Program-made: the position numbers and the translations under genes | Virus record (IMG/VR): IMGVR_UViG_3300034375_009575 | Span: 1 to 27,692 of that record | Reading direction: 5' to 3' (one strand) | Origin: a virus | DNA: 27,692 bases | Notes under the pieces: model-generated | Told to the model about the DNA's origin: nothing | Databases searched by the model: none | The model's input: only the letters and a program-made list of their open reading frames with translations | Part shown: positions 1 through 7,352 of the stretch, piece by piece | How the letters are laid out: each line of letters opens with the position of its first letter | How positions within the stretch are numbered: the stretch's first letter is position 1

Positions 1-120
1 CGATGCGGAAAGTTTAAGCACCGAGCTTGCAAATGGAAAGAGATGGATCGTGAACCCTGGGTTGAGGGGCGTCATCCAGATTCTCCTTCTAAGCCGAACA
101 AGGAGATAACGCAACCTTGA
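1..120 (+). CDS. 3' end of an unidentified gene, cut by the window edge
   Basis: Frame 1 is open from the first base to a TGA at 118-120, giving about 39 C-terminal residues. The tail is basic and contains Cys at residues 2 and 10 and the stretch VEGRH. It ends in NKEITQP, almost the same end as the Mom-like protein at 23947-24633 (NKQITQP, with FEGRH at the equivalent place). The DNA of the last eight codons and the bases after the stop are nearly identical to that gene's end. The function cannot be read from this fragment. It could be another member of the same family, or an unrelated gene that shares a recombining 3' end. Confidence 0.55.
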   Translation, partial: RCGKFKHRACKWKEMDREPWVEGRHPDSPSKPNKEITQP

Positions 121-185
121 AAGATTGAAAGTGTCACGAACCATGAACCCGAGAAAAACCATAGAAAGGGCGCGGAACCGTAGCG
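96..185 (+). repeat. Left copy of a dispersed inverted repeat (gene end plus downstream leader)
   Basis: Bases 96-128 match minus-strand bases 23971-23939 at 32 of 33 positions. Similarity continues, at roughly two thirds identity by eye, for about 60 bases into the next gene. The core spans the stop codon of the upstream gene and the TTG at 125. Its start, GAACAAG followed by GCAACC, is also recognisable at 24551-24577 and 24966-24993. Confidence 0.75.
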
Positions 186-487
186 CCAAGATGAACAAAT
201 CCCGCTGGAACGCTGACCGGAAGCGTCGAGACGCGGAGGAAGCGGAGCGGGTGGCCGAAATGGAGTTCCGTCGCGTGATCGGGGAGGGACCAACGGAGCC
301 GGGACAGTTTCTCGGGTCGCTATCCTGGCAGGGGGCTGACGGAGTAAAGCGCAAGTGGGTGATTCGCAGAGGACAGTCCCGCAACCGGATCTCTGTGGAC
401 GGGATCGAGAAAGAAAACGGGTGGTCATGGTTGTTCGACCGACTGCGGAGGCATTGCGCTTGCCTCACTCGCTACAACGCCGATTAG
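143..487 (+). CDS. Small basic protein of unknown function (114 aa)
   Basis: This plus-strand gene follows the partial gene at 1-120. I prefer the ATG at 143; a TTG at 125 would add six residues but lies in the repeated leader. Residues 1-45 are very rich in Arg, Lys and Glu with a helical, coiled-coil-like pattern (ERARNRSAKMNKSRW, then RKRRDAEEAERVAEM). The C-terminal half looks like a small beta-rich domain (GSLSWQGADGVKRKWVIRRG). The composition suggests nucleic-acid binding, but no family is recognised. It converges on the winged-helix gene, and the two 3' ends overlap by 23 bases. A degenerate copy of its first codons lies at 23853-23942 on the minus strand. Confidence 0.6.
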   Translation: MNPRKTIERARNRSAKMNKSRWNADRKRRDAEEAERVAEMEFRRVIGEGPTEPGQFLGSLSWQGADGVKRKWVIRRGQSRNRISVDGIEKENGWSWLFDRLRRHCACLTRYNAD

Positions 488-782
488 ACAAATACGGGTC
501 ACGGTCGGCCGGGTAATAGTAATACTTCTTCCGTCCCCTCACGCCCGGCTCAGACGCCGCTACACGTCTCCACTTTCCCTGGCTAACCCGCCGCTGCAGT
601 ATTGCATAGGTGGCCGACGTGGGACGCTCGAGAAGGATTGCCCAGTCATCCGCAGACTTTGCAATCTCGGTGTTGATGTCTCCCGCCATCGCTGGCGGAT
701 CCTCTCCAAATCCCTCGTCGAGATCGTCGAGGGCGCGTTGCAGGGCATCGTCAAATTTTGAGGCGCAATCTTTCAAGTCCAT
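465..782 (-). CDS. Putative winged-helix DNA-binding protein (105 aa)
   Basis: The start is placed at the ATG at 782, which overlaps the end of the phosphoesterase gene by 10 bases and has an AGAGCG upstream; in-frame ATGs further up lie deep inside that gene. Residues 1-40 are acidic and helical. Residues 45-100 have the layout of a winged helix: a helix ending in LLERPTSATY, a recognition-helix-like YAILQRRVSQGKWRRV, then a basic hairpin GVRGRKKYYYYP like the wing of MarR/ArsR-type folds. It is the last gene of the long minus-strand late cluster. It may be a transcription factor or a phage-encoded regulator, but this rests on the sequence pattern only. Confidence 0.6.
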   Translation of the reverse strand: MDLKDCASKFDDALQRALDDLDEGFGEDPPAMAGDINTEIAKSADDWAILLERPTSATYAILQRRVSQGKWRRVAASEPGVRGRKKYYYYPADRDPYLSNRRCSE

Positions 783-1555
783 TTCGCTCTGGGATCCATC
801 CATTCGTTTTCGCCGCGTTGGCGCCTTAGAAACCATCCCTCCCATTTTCCCGTCCGGTTGTTCACCACCCCGAAAATCAACCCGTTATCGTGAGCAAGGG
901 CGGCAACGCTTCGGTCGAGGTAGCGCATATTCAGGTCAGCCAGGCACGGCGCAGACATAGCCATTCCTCCGTCTACGTGGCGCGGTATGTGGAGATCACA
1001 CTTGTGGACGTGTCCGCAGATCACGGAAGGGCCATAGTTCTCGCTGTGGGCCTTGGCGGGATACATGGTAGCGCGGAACCCATGAATCATGTTAATATCT
1101 CCCAACTTGTAAACCCCCCTCGCGCTGTGGTAGGGGACCAGGGTTTTAATTTCCAGTTTACGAAACAGACCGCCGAATTCCTTTACCGGCTCCCGGTCGT
1201 CGGTTCCCTGCAGGGCAATCACCATATCCCGCGCATAGGTGGCTGTGGCGCCGCAGTTGCTGTCCATCGCTTCCCATACGCGCACGTCGTGGTTTCCCAG
1301 TAGCAGCGTGTCGGGGCGATACCACTCAAGCAACTCCTGCTCAGCAATAAAATCATCCTGCATCCTTTCACGCCGCTCCTCGCCGCTTGCCCCCTTGCGC
1401 AGAGGGCGGAGATCAAATAAGTCACCGCCGTGTATACGATGCTTGGGTTTCCAATCTTCGATAAACTCCCGCGCTTTTGCGGCGGCCGATCGGTCGATCT
1501 GGTCCCCGTGTGTATCAGACAGGAACACGAAAGGCTCCCAGTTTAATCCGGCCAT
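773..1555 (-). CDS. Calcineurin-like metallophosphoesterase (260 aa)
   Basis: All the metal-binding motifs of the calcineurin-like phosphoesterase superfamily are present in order: SDTHGD (Asp14, His16), GGDLFD (Asp45), GNHD (Asn88, His89), MIHG (His158) and GHVH (His182, His184). Members hydrolyse phosphomonoesters or phosphodiesters with two metal ions. Phage versions are thought to act on nucleic acids or nucleotides, but the substrate is not evident here. The ATG at 1555 is chosen because earlier codons overlap the 91-aa gene. It sits downstream of the lysis genes and overlaps the winged-helix gene, so both are probably read through from the late transcript. Confidence 0.9.
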   Translation of the reverse strand: MAGLNWEPFVFLSDTHGDQIDRSAAAKAREFIEDWKPKHRIHGGDLFDLRPLRKGASGEERRERMQDDFIAEQELLEWYRPDTLLLGNHDVRVWEAMDSNCGATATYARDMVIALQGTDDREPVKEFGGLFRKLEIKTLVPYHSARGVYKLGDINMIHGFRATMYPAKAHSENYGPSVICGHVHKCDLHIPRHVDGGMAMSAPCLADLNMRYLDRSVAALAHDNGLIFGVVNNRTGKWEGWFLRRQRGENEWMDPRAKWT

Positions 1556-1571
1556 ACATTTGGTTTTTTGA

Positions 1572-1847
1572 TTAGAACACAAATACCGCGCTATATCGCT
1601 CTCGAATTGCCTTCACAGATGGAATTTCTAGGCCCGGGTTTTTTGCTTTGAACTCGCTCCATGCGTCGTTTTCCATGTGGAACGACCACCTGCTTATCGT
1701 TTGCCTCTCCAGTCCCGCCAGTCGATTTTCGAGCTTCTGCAAGCCCGAGCCGATGTAAAACGCGCCCCCGATGATCGAGAAAAAAATGCCCACCTGTATA
1801 GTGATGGGTGTATTTTTTGAGATTACTTCTTTCGTGCTATCGGTCAT
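1572..1847 (-). CDS. Small single-pass membrane protein with coiled segment (91 aa)
   Basis: A hydrophobic segment at about residues 15-36 (TIQVGIFFSIIGGAFYIGSGL) is followed by a short heptad-like stretch (LENRLAGLERQ) and a polar C-terminus. The start is the ATG at 1847, one base after the TGA of the preceding small gene. Longer in-frame starts fall inside that gene. It is third in a row of three small membrane proteins after the endolysin. A holin partner, antiholin or spanin-like role is possible from position, but there is no lipobox and no recognised family. Confidence 0.6.
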   Translation of the reverse strand: MTDSTKEVISKNTPITIQVGIFFSIIGGAFYIGSGLQKLENRLAGLERQTISRWSFHMENDAWSEFKAKNPGLEIPSVKAIRERYSAVFVF

Positions 1848-1848
1848 C

Positions 1849-2052
1849 TCATTTTTTGGTCGTTTCCTGCATGTTGGCCTCAAGCAGGTCGATCCTTTGC
1901 ATGACATCGCTGGGACGGACAACGAGACTCTCCTCAAGTGCATAGCGAAGTGAGCGCATTTCAGTGGAAACCCAGATTGCCCACACAAAAAAGTTTGCAT
2001 AGAGAAAGATAATTCCGGCCTCTGCCAGTGCCTCTGTGATTCTTATTCTCAT
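1849..2052 (-). CDS. Small membrane protein of the lysis region (67 aa)
   Basis: The ATG at 2052 follows the TAA of the 25-aa gene with one base between. A hydrophobic segment at about residues 8-30 (AEAGIIFLYANFFVWAIWV) precedes an amphipathic tail ending DLLEANMQETTKK. Organisation and size fit an accessory holin or antiholin, but no family is identified. Overlap and spacing with both neighbours indicate translation from one mRNA. Confidence 0.55.
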   Translation of the reverse strand: MRIRITEALAEAGIIFLYANFFVWAIWVSTEMRSLRYALEESLVVRPSDVMQRIDLLEANMQETTKK

Positions 2053-2053
2053 G

Positions 2054-2131
2054 TTATCCAAATGCCAGCAACAGCAGCCCGATAACGGCCGCCCATGCCA
2101 GGAGTTCCCAAAACTGCTCTTTTTCAATCAT
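2054..2131 (-). CDS. 25-residue membrane peptide gene
   Basis: A very short frame starts at the ATG at 2131 and stops with TAA at 2056-2054, immediately before the ATG of the 67-aa gene. The product has a charged start (MIEKEQ) and then one hydrophobic helix (LLAWAAVIGLLLLAF). A longer in-frame start exists but would overlap the whole endolysin 3' end out of frame. The tight fit between two genes and the clean membrane helix argue for a real microprotein, though peptides this short can arise by chance. Confidence 0.4.
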   Translation of the reverse strand: MIEKEQFWELLAWAAVIGLLLLAFG

Positions 2132-2153
2132 TCTCACGAGTAGATTTTGATCA

Positions 2154-3458
2154 TCAATTCGCCTTGATGTGTTTCGGTAGACCATGTCGTGCGTAGTAGC
2201 TGCCCGGGCTGATGTGGGGAATAGCCGCCTGGAAGTGCATGTAGTCTTTGTTCCACGCCCGACCGCCAGAAAGAAACCCGTGTTTTTCCATGATCTCAAT
2301 CGCCTCGTCGGAAAACGAAGTGGAGGAGCTGCGCAAGGTGTTTTCGTTCGGATTGATGTCGATCGCGATTCCCCAGGAGTGTGTCGAGAGATTGGATCCT
2401 CCGCGCTTCCTGCGATAGTTGTAGCATCCGCCATAAACGTGCCAGCCTTCTTTTTCGAATCGTTTCCGGCCAAGGGTGTCGAAGATCTCCTTGAGAGCAG
2501 CCTGTAGGGCGTCCTTTACTGCTTTGTGACATCGGTGATCATCAAGGCCGTTTCCGGTTCGATCACTGAGTCCCGCGCCGGATCGGTTATAGAGCCGAAT
2601 ATTGTCCGAAGGGAATGAAAACCAATCCAGGTAATCCGCTCCCGGTTTCGCTGTTCCGTAATAGGCGTTTAGCGATTGTGTGCCCTCTCGCGGCAGTCGG
2701 ATAGATTGCGGGGGCTCATAATCGCCGCTGTCATATGCGGGGGGCGCTGGTTCCGGCGGCACTGGCGCGGCAGCCTCTTGTCCGTTCCACTCGTTGGCGA
2801 TGGCGGCGACTTTATCCCAGCGATTTACTAGCCCTTTCCAAAAATTGGCGCGATAGCCGACCAGATTACGCTCGTATCTCTCGCGAGATTCTCGCAGCCG
2901 GCGGACGATGTGGTCAGACTGGTCACGATCTGCCGCCTCGAGCGCGGCTCGGGTTTTAGGCCCCCAATGGCGGTCTCGGATAATGCAATGCCCGAGAGCG
3001 CGGAGAGCCGTTTGCACAATCCACGCAGAACCTCCCCCGCCTCGGTTAAAAGTCGAATCAAGCACAAAAAACTCCGTGCCATCACGAAGGGCGCTTGATA
3101 TGCCAATTCCGGTCATTTCCCGGGTGTATTTCTCTATATACTCAGCGGCCGCCTGTTCGCGTTCCGACGGTGGCAGCGTCTTGAGCCGGGCGAGCGCCTC
3201 CGGGTGATACTTATCATTGATGCCGGCGATCTCATACGATCCGCCCCGGTCGTTGCCGGGGAGCTTGTAGATTTTAACATGCCCGTTGGCGTCTCGTCGC
3301 GCTTCTAGGTCTACAATCGCAAGGCCAATTCGCCCCTCTGCCGGCTCTGGGCCTGACGGGGGAGCCGGCGGCGTCCTTCGTGGTTCTGGTTGCGGTTCGG
3401 GATCGCTTCCGAAAATCAACTGCAGAAACCGCAAGATTCCTTCGAAAACCGCTTTCAT
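2154..3458 (-). CDS. Two-domain endolysin: GH108-like muramidase plus M15 peptidase (434 aa)
   Basis: Residues 1-17 are hydrophobic and may act as a membrane anchor. A Pro-rich linker follows to about residue 40. Residues 42-222 match the GH108/predicted peptidoglycan-domain lysozyme pattern: LEARRD with a candidate catalytic Glu52, YEIAGINDKYHPE, then DSTFNRGGGGSAWIVQ, DRHWGPKTRAAL and WKGLVNRWDKV. After a second Pro-rich linker (230-250), residues 300-415 carry the M15 D-Ala-D-Ala/L-Ala-D-Glu peptidase signature, with STHSWGIAIDIN (His360, Asp367) and YMHFQ (His408). Such an enzyme would cut both glycan and peptide bonds of peptidoglycan at the end of infection. Its ATG overlaps the holin stop (ATGA), the usual holin-endolysin coupling. 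Confidence 0.85.
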   Translation of the reverse strand: MKAVFEGILRFLQLIFGSDPEPQPEPRRTPPAPPSGPEPAEGRIGLAIVDLEARRDANGHVKIYKLPGNDRGGSYEIAGINDKYHPEALARLKTLPPSEREQAAAEYIEKYTREMTGIGISSALRDGTEFFVLDSTFNRGGGGSAWIVQTALRALGHCIIRDRHWGPKTRAALEAADRDQSDHIVRRLRESRERYERNLVGYRANFWKGLVNRWDKVAAIANEWNGQEAAAPVPPEPAPPAYDSGDYEPPQSIRLPREGTQSLNAYYGTAKPGADYLDWFSFPSDNIRLYNRSGAGLSDRTGNGLDDHRCHKAVKDALQAALKEIFDTLGRKRFEKEGWHVYGGCYNYRRKRGGSNLSTHSWGIAIDINPNENTLRSSSTSFSDEAIEIMEKHGFLSGGRAWNKDYMHFQAAIPHISPGSYYARHGLPKHIKAN

Positions 3459-4072
3459 CGGGTGCCTTTCATATTGCGGAAACGATCCGCCACACGTTCC
3501 AGCCAGCCTCCGCCGTTCGCGTTTGGCAGAATAATGGATTTCTCTACCGATCTGCCCAGAACGTAGGAAGCGCCGAAGAACGTCACCAGACTAAAAAGAC
3601 TGGCCCCAAGCTTAGTAAGTAGTTCAACTTGGTATTCGGTCATTTCCGTTCGGAGAACGAGAACAGCGACCAACGCAACGGCAGCATAAACAAGGGCAGC
3701 GGCAAGGCTGATTGCGAGGGATAGAGGGCGAATATTTTTTGAGAGCCAACTGTCGCTCATCATGTCTGCTTCCCAACGGCGCGTAACGCCGTCGATGGCG
3801 GCCCTCTCGGTTTCCTGTATCGACTCGATCTCTCTGGCCTTTAACTCAAGTATTGCCGCCCTCTGCTCTGGCGTTTCGTTGCCGAGCAAATCCGCGACCG
3901 CATCGGGGTCGTCGGTATCCTTGCCGAGAATCCGCCCCATTCCGCGCACGATCGAAAAAACCGTTCCGGCAGGCGTTCCGCTTAGGAGCACCTCCGCGAC
4001 CTCGTCCAGTTTAGAATCCCGCAGTTTGCCGCGCAATCTGTAAAGCCCTTCCTGTATGTCGTCCAGTCCCAT
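3455..4072 (-). CDS. Holin of the GTA-type family (205 aa)
   Basis: Residues 60-112 hold a charged helical region followed by SDSWLSKNIRPL, a hallmark of the gene-transfer-agent holin (3TM) family. Hydrophobic segments follow at about 116-140 and 152-173 and a polar tail ends the protein. The N-terminal 58 residues contain a further weakly hydrophobic helix. Holins permeabilise the inner membrane at a set time and release or activate the endolysin. The endolysin start overlaps its stop codon by four bases, which supports the assignment. Confidence 0.75.
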   Translation of the reverse strand: MGLDDIQEGLYRLRGKLRDSKLDEVAEVLLSGTPAGTVFSIVRGMGRILGKDTDDPDAVADLLGNETPEQRAAILELKAREIESIQETERAAIDGVTRRWEADMMSDSWLSKNIRPLSLAISLAAALVYAAVALVAVLVLRTEMTEYQVELLTKLGASLFSLVTFFGASYVLGRSVEKSIILPNANGGGWLERVADRFRNMKGTR

Positions 4073-4099
4073 GTTGTTTTCCGGTATTTCTTCGGCTTC

Positions 4100-4699
4100 C
4101 TAGAATCGCTCCCAAACTCCGGGAGCTGCTTTTTCCTGATACTCAAAATCCTGAGCGAATCGATCAAGGACGATCTCCGCAGTCTCGCGATCGTAGTAAT
4201 CTCGCCAGTCCTTACGCTCCGTCCGGTTGAAGTGCGGGAGATCGGGAATCTCCAGGTAGGAGAGGCGCTTGCGAACGTCGCTCCATCCCTGCTGAAGCTG
4301 CTCGAAAAAATAGACATTCTCCACGAGGAGAGTCCCGTCCGAATCAGTCAGCAGATAGAGCTGATCCCGCCATTCGTAATTGTCTTCATTCGGAGCGACT
4401 ACGGAGAGCATGAAATCCCGGAAGCTGTCTCCCTCGTATCGGTTCGGATTTCCCTTCTCTAGGAGCTGCCTGCGGTATTCGAAGGAGCTGACCATCCGAT
4501 CGAACGGATTGCGGAGAAACGCAAACGTGAAAAACTCGGACCAGAGCTGCGGACCGATTGCCGTGAGCAGCACTCGTGCAGGATCGTGACTCCCTCGCAT
4601 ATGCGGGAGATCCTCGTGCTGGCGCAGAGCCTCCGTCATGGAGGTTCCGCCTGCTTTGTTCACATGAACGAAAGCAAATTCCCCACAAAGCGAGATCAT
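4100..4699 (-). CDS. Sulfotransferase, Golgi/carbohydrate type (199 aa)
   Basis: Both PAPS-binding signatures of sulfotransferases are present. The 5'-phosphosulfate loop is at residues 10-21 (FVHVNKAGGTSM, Lys15), and the 3'-phosphate motif is at 61-75 (FLRNPFDRMVSSFEY, Arg63 and Ser71). The C-terminus (YYDRETAEIVLDRFAQDFEYQ) matches the usual end of the carbohydrate sulfotransferase family. It would move sulfate from PAPS to a sugar hydroxyl. The ATG at 4699 overlaps the glycosyltransferase stop (ATGA), so the two are co-translated. The substrate is not shown; candidates are a glycan built by the neighbouring enzyme, host surface sugars or a virion protein. Confidence 0.85.
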   Translation of the reverse strand: MISLCGEFAFVHVNKAGGTSMTEALRQHEDLPHMRGSHDPARVLLTAIGPQLWSEFFTFAFLRNPFDRMVSSFEYRRQLLEKGNPNRYEGDSFRDFMLSVVAPNEDNYEWRDQLYLLTDSDGTLLVENVYFFEQLQQGWSDVRKRLSYLEIPDLPHFNRTERKDWRDYYDRETAEIVLDRFAQDFEYQEKAAPGVWERF

Positions 4700-5592
4700 G
4701 AGCGAGCCGCCTCCTTCAGCAGGTATCGAGCGCGAGCTGCTGCCTGCTGCGCTGCTAGTTTGATGTCGAGGCAATCCTGCCTGCGCGCAGTCTCGCGCAA
4801 GTGGTAATGATAGGACCGGACCTCCTGCCACGGAGATTCGAATCGCCATTTCCCGAAATTGTGAAGCGGAGAGAAATAGTCCGCATGGAAGAGGCGCGGA
4901 ACCTGATCGAGACATTTCTGCTCATAGAATCCAAACTCCCCGCTCTCATAGGTTTCCTTCCACCAACGGCAGAAGTCCGCGCTGCGAGTGAGCAGCATTC
5001 CCGCATTAAAAAGTCCGTCTCTCTCCCAGATCGGAACGCAACCCTTTGAGAAGTCCGCAGGATCCGCGTGAGTCTGCATCTGGAGGTTTCCCCAATAGAA
5101 GGGAGAGAGAACGACATCCCCGAAAAAATGGCGCTCAAAAGGCGCTGCAAAGGTGATGTCGCAATCAAGCATGAGTATTCCAGAATCCGGGAGTCTCTCC
5201 TGCACTCGCTGGAGTGCGTCCAGCTTTACCCATATGTATTCTTTATTCCAGTAGTCGGAGACGGTCGAAACCTTGCGGATCCGCTTCCTAGCTTCTGCGA
5301 TGCGCAGTGGAATCCGAGTGACCTTTTCTGTGAGATGGAGCGACTCGCAGAGAGCGCGCAGCTCCGCTGCAGAAATGTCCGTCGCTACAAAAATCCGCGC
5401 CCTCGGAAATGCGACATTTACGGACGGGAGAAACTCGCGCAGCTCATGCGCAAGCTCCTTAGTGCAGACAGTGACGATCGCATCCGCGATGAGCGGGCGC
5501 GCGGGATCCTGAGTCGAGGACCGCTGCAGGACTGCTTCCGCTTTGCTATGCCTCGATTTCTCGTCTATCCTGCTGCATGGCTCCTCGATCAT
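4696..5592 (-). CDS. GT-A type glycosyltransferase (298 aa)
   Basis: The fold is suggested by an N-terminal Rossmann-like strand (AIVTVCTKE, about residue 38), a DxD metal/nucleotide-sugar motif in GILMLDCDITF (Asp143, Asp145) and FNAGMLLTRS (about 195), as in GT8-like and related nucleotide-sugar transferases. EQKCLDQVP (about 224) resembles the acceptor-side helix of such enzymes. Donor sugar and acceptor are unknown. Its ATG overlaps the fibre gene's stop codon (TAATG) and its own stop overlaps the sulfotransferase start. The three genes therefore form a coupled set, suggesting that the fibre or the receptor it contacts is the modified target. Confidence 0.8.
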   Translation of the reverse strand: MIEEPCSRIDEKSRHSKAEAVLQRSSTQDPARPLIADAIVTVCTKELAHELREFLPSVNVAFPRARIFVATDISAAELRALCESLHLTEKVTRIPLRIAEARKRIRKVSTVSDYWNKEYIWVKLDALQRVQERLPDSGILMLDCDITFAAPFERHFFGDVVLSPFYWGNLQMQTHADPADFSKGCVPIWERDGLFNAGMLLTRSADFCRWWKETYESGEFGFYEQKCLDQVPRLFHADYFSPLHNFGKWRFESPWQEVRSYHYHLRETARRQDCLDIKLAAQQAAARARYLLKEAARS

Positions 5593-7253
5593 TAGTCCGG
5601 ATCAATCGCAAACCAGAACGCGAGCTTTAGCGCTCCCTGCGCAGCGGATCCGCTTCCGCCGGATCCGTTACTCGTTACCTCGATCGTAATGGCATCTCCC
5701 GCGTCTGCGTCTATATCGAGAGCTGCGGTCCCGTATTTTTTGGATCCGGTAGCGGCAGCGGTTGCGATGGTCAGAGGGTTTCCTACCGTCGTTCCGTTTT
5801 TCTTCAAATCCACCGTTACGTCTACGCTCCCAGCAGTCGCGATCTCTCCATCCCACCAGAGGAAACGGAGATTGTCCCTACAGACCCAAACGTCCTCTGG
5901 ACTTCCCGAGCTGAGAGAGGTTCCCGCGTAGTAGGATCTCTCTATCACTTTCGGACCGATCATCGCGTCCGCTCTGCACATTTGCGCGATCCGGGTTGTC
6001 CCTGTCGGAATGACTCCTGCGTCAAAGCGGAGCAGTTTCGTCTCATCCGCCGGATCCTTTACGATGGTCTGCGTATCGAGGACAGGGAGAGAGGATCCGC
6101 CTCCAGGCGCATTCCAGTTTGTCCCGTCATGGTAGAGAACCACGATCTTGTGGGACTCATCGAGAGTGATGTCCGCTCCGTCGAAAGTCTTGATATTCCC
6201 GGTCCCATGTTTCACTACAACAGTCCGAGTCCCGTCCGCCGGCCGGATGACGAGAACGTCTCCGTTCTCTCCTCCGCTGATCGTGGCTAGATCGTCCGAG
6301 GCTGCGTCCGCCTCTGTATCGACCGTATGGAATCCCTGAGTGGCAGTAACGGCGCCGGTTGCAATTGTCAGCTCTGTCGCGTCCGTCAGGTTTAGAAGGG
6401 AAAGCTCTTGTCGAGATGTTCCCGCCACCGAACCATCTGCCTGTAAGGGCGTCCCGGTCGGGATCGTGAGGCGCAGCTTAAAAATTTTTTCGTTTGTTGA
6501 TGCTGCAAAATCATCTGGGCGGATTGTCTCGGGGGCGCTTTCGGCATCGGTCCCGGCGACCAGTTCATATACTCGAAATACCGAGCTGGCATCATCGTCG
6601 AAAAATGCGAACGCCTCACCTGCGGATCGGTTGACAGTCTCGACGGAATCGAAATCTGCGGCCGTTCCTCCCGTCTGTGAACTAACCGCCGGCAGAAATT
6701 GGATTGTGTCTGCGGTGAGGGCGTAGTCGCTGGGCGTTGCCGCGCTCGCTGGGGTTCCCTCGCTACCGGAGAGAACGTCGTGCTTGATCGTGACAGTTAC
6801 GTCATCAATGGACGACCTCACCCCCGCTGTCGGCGAGGACTTGAAAGTCATCTCAAACAATGCATCCTCAATCGCTGCCGTGTCGTTCGTGTCGTCGGCG
6901 TCGTCCCTGTTTAGGGCGGTGTTGATCTCGGTGGTGTTAAGATTGAGGTCGAAAGTGTAGGTTTTCGCCTCGGTATCCTCGGTAAAGCTGGACGTTCCCG
7001 ACAAGAGATCTCCGTCGTGGTAGTCGCCGCTGGCCTTGATCCCGATCGAGATTGTCGCGCCGGCGCTGAGACTTTCCGCCGTCCAGGTTGGTGAGGTGAT
7101 AACCGAACTAGGAGCGGATGCGTCCGGCGACCGCCCGAACTGCAATACAATCTCTTCCGTGTCTCCAGCTTTAAACTCCAACGAATCAAGGGCGTCGTCG
7201 AGGCCGGGCGTCGTAACGAATCGACGCAACCGGAGATCATAATACAAATTCAT
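5592..7253 (-). CDS. Tail fibre / receptor-binding structural protein (553 aa)
   Basis: Acidic and rich in Thr, Ser, Ala and Asp with no Cys-rich or enzymatic motif, as typical for beta-structured fibres. The N-terminal part (about 25-170) begins LEFKAGDTEEIVLQF, like the beta-sandwich adaptor domains found elsewhere in this window (122-aa and 185-aa proteins). The middle (about 330-395) has a fibre-type pattern ending in HKIVVLYHDGTNWNAPGGG. The C-terminal 150 residues form another beta-rich domain (SVDVTVDLKKNGTTVG). The position, between tail-tip genes and lysis genes, is the usual place for a receptor-binding fibre. Confidence 0.7.
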   Translation of the reverse strand: MNLYYDLRLRRFVTTPGLDDALDSLEFKAGDTEEIVLQFGRSPDASAPSSVITSPTWTAESLSAGATISIGIKASGDYHDGDLLSGTSSFTEDTEAKTYTFDLNLNTTEINTALNRDDADDTNDTAAIEDALFEMTFKSSPTAGVRSSIDDVTVTIKHDVLSGSEGTPASAATPSDYALTADTIQFLPAVSSQTGGTAADFDSVETVNRSAGEAFAFFDDDASSVFRVYELVAGTDAESAPETIRPDDFAASTNEKIFKLRLTIPTGTPLQADGSVAGTSRQELSLLNLTDATELTIATGAVTATQGFHTVDTEADAASDDLATISGGENGDVLVIRPADGTRTVVVKHGTGNIKTFDGADITLDESHKIVVLYHDGTNWNAPGGGSSLPVLDTQTIVKDPADETKLLRFDAGVIPTGTTRIAQMCRADAMIGPKVIERSYYAGTSLSSGSPEDVWVCRDNLRFLWWDGEIATAGSVDVTVDLKKNGTTVGNPLTIATAAATGSKKYGTAALDIDADAGDAITIEVTSNGSGGSGSAAQGALKLAFWFAIDPD

Positions 7254-7295
7254 GTGATCGAGTCAAAAGGTCCGTTCCGGTCAGCAAATCCCGGA

Positions 7296-7313
7296 ATAAC
7301 ATACCATAACATG
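7296..7313 (+). promoter_or_regulatory. Paired TAACAT element upstream of the plus-strand 206-aa gene
   Basis: TAACAT occurs at 7297-7302 and again at 7307-7312, spaced by exactly 10 bases, ending 40 bases before the ATG at 7353. The same pair, in gene orientation, precedes the tape-measure gene and, in weaker form, the protease-capsid gene. On the opposite strand a possible divergent promoter for the fibre gene, TTGAAA (7324-7319), 17 bases, TGTTAT (7301-7296), overlaps the element. Confidence 0.55.
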
Positions 7314-7352
7314 GGGATTTTCAAAACGCGCCCGGTCGTGGTAGATTGTAGC

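Noticed and set aside
2054-2473. Longer version (139 codons) of the 25-aa membrane peptide gene
   Set aside because: All upstream codons overlap the endolysin 3' end in another frame and have no protein-like character. Only the last 25 codons form a plausible gene.
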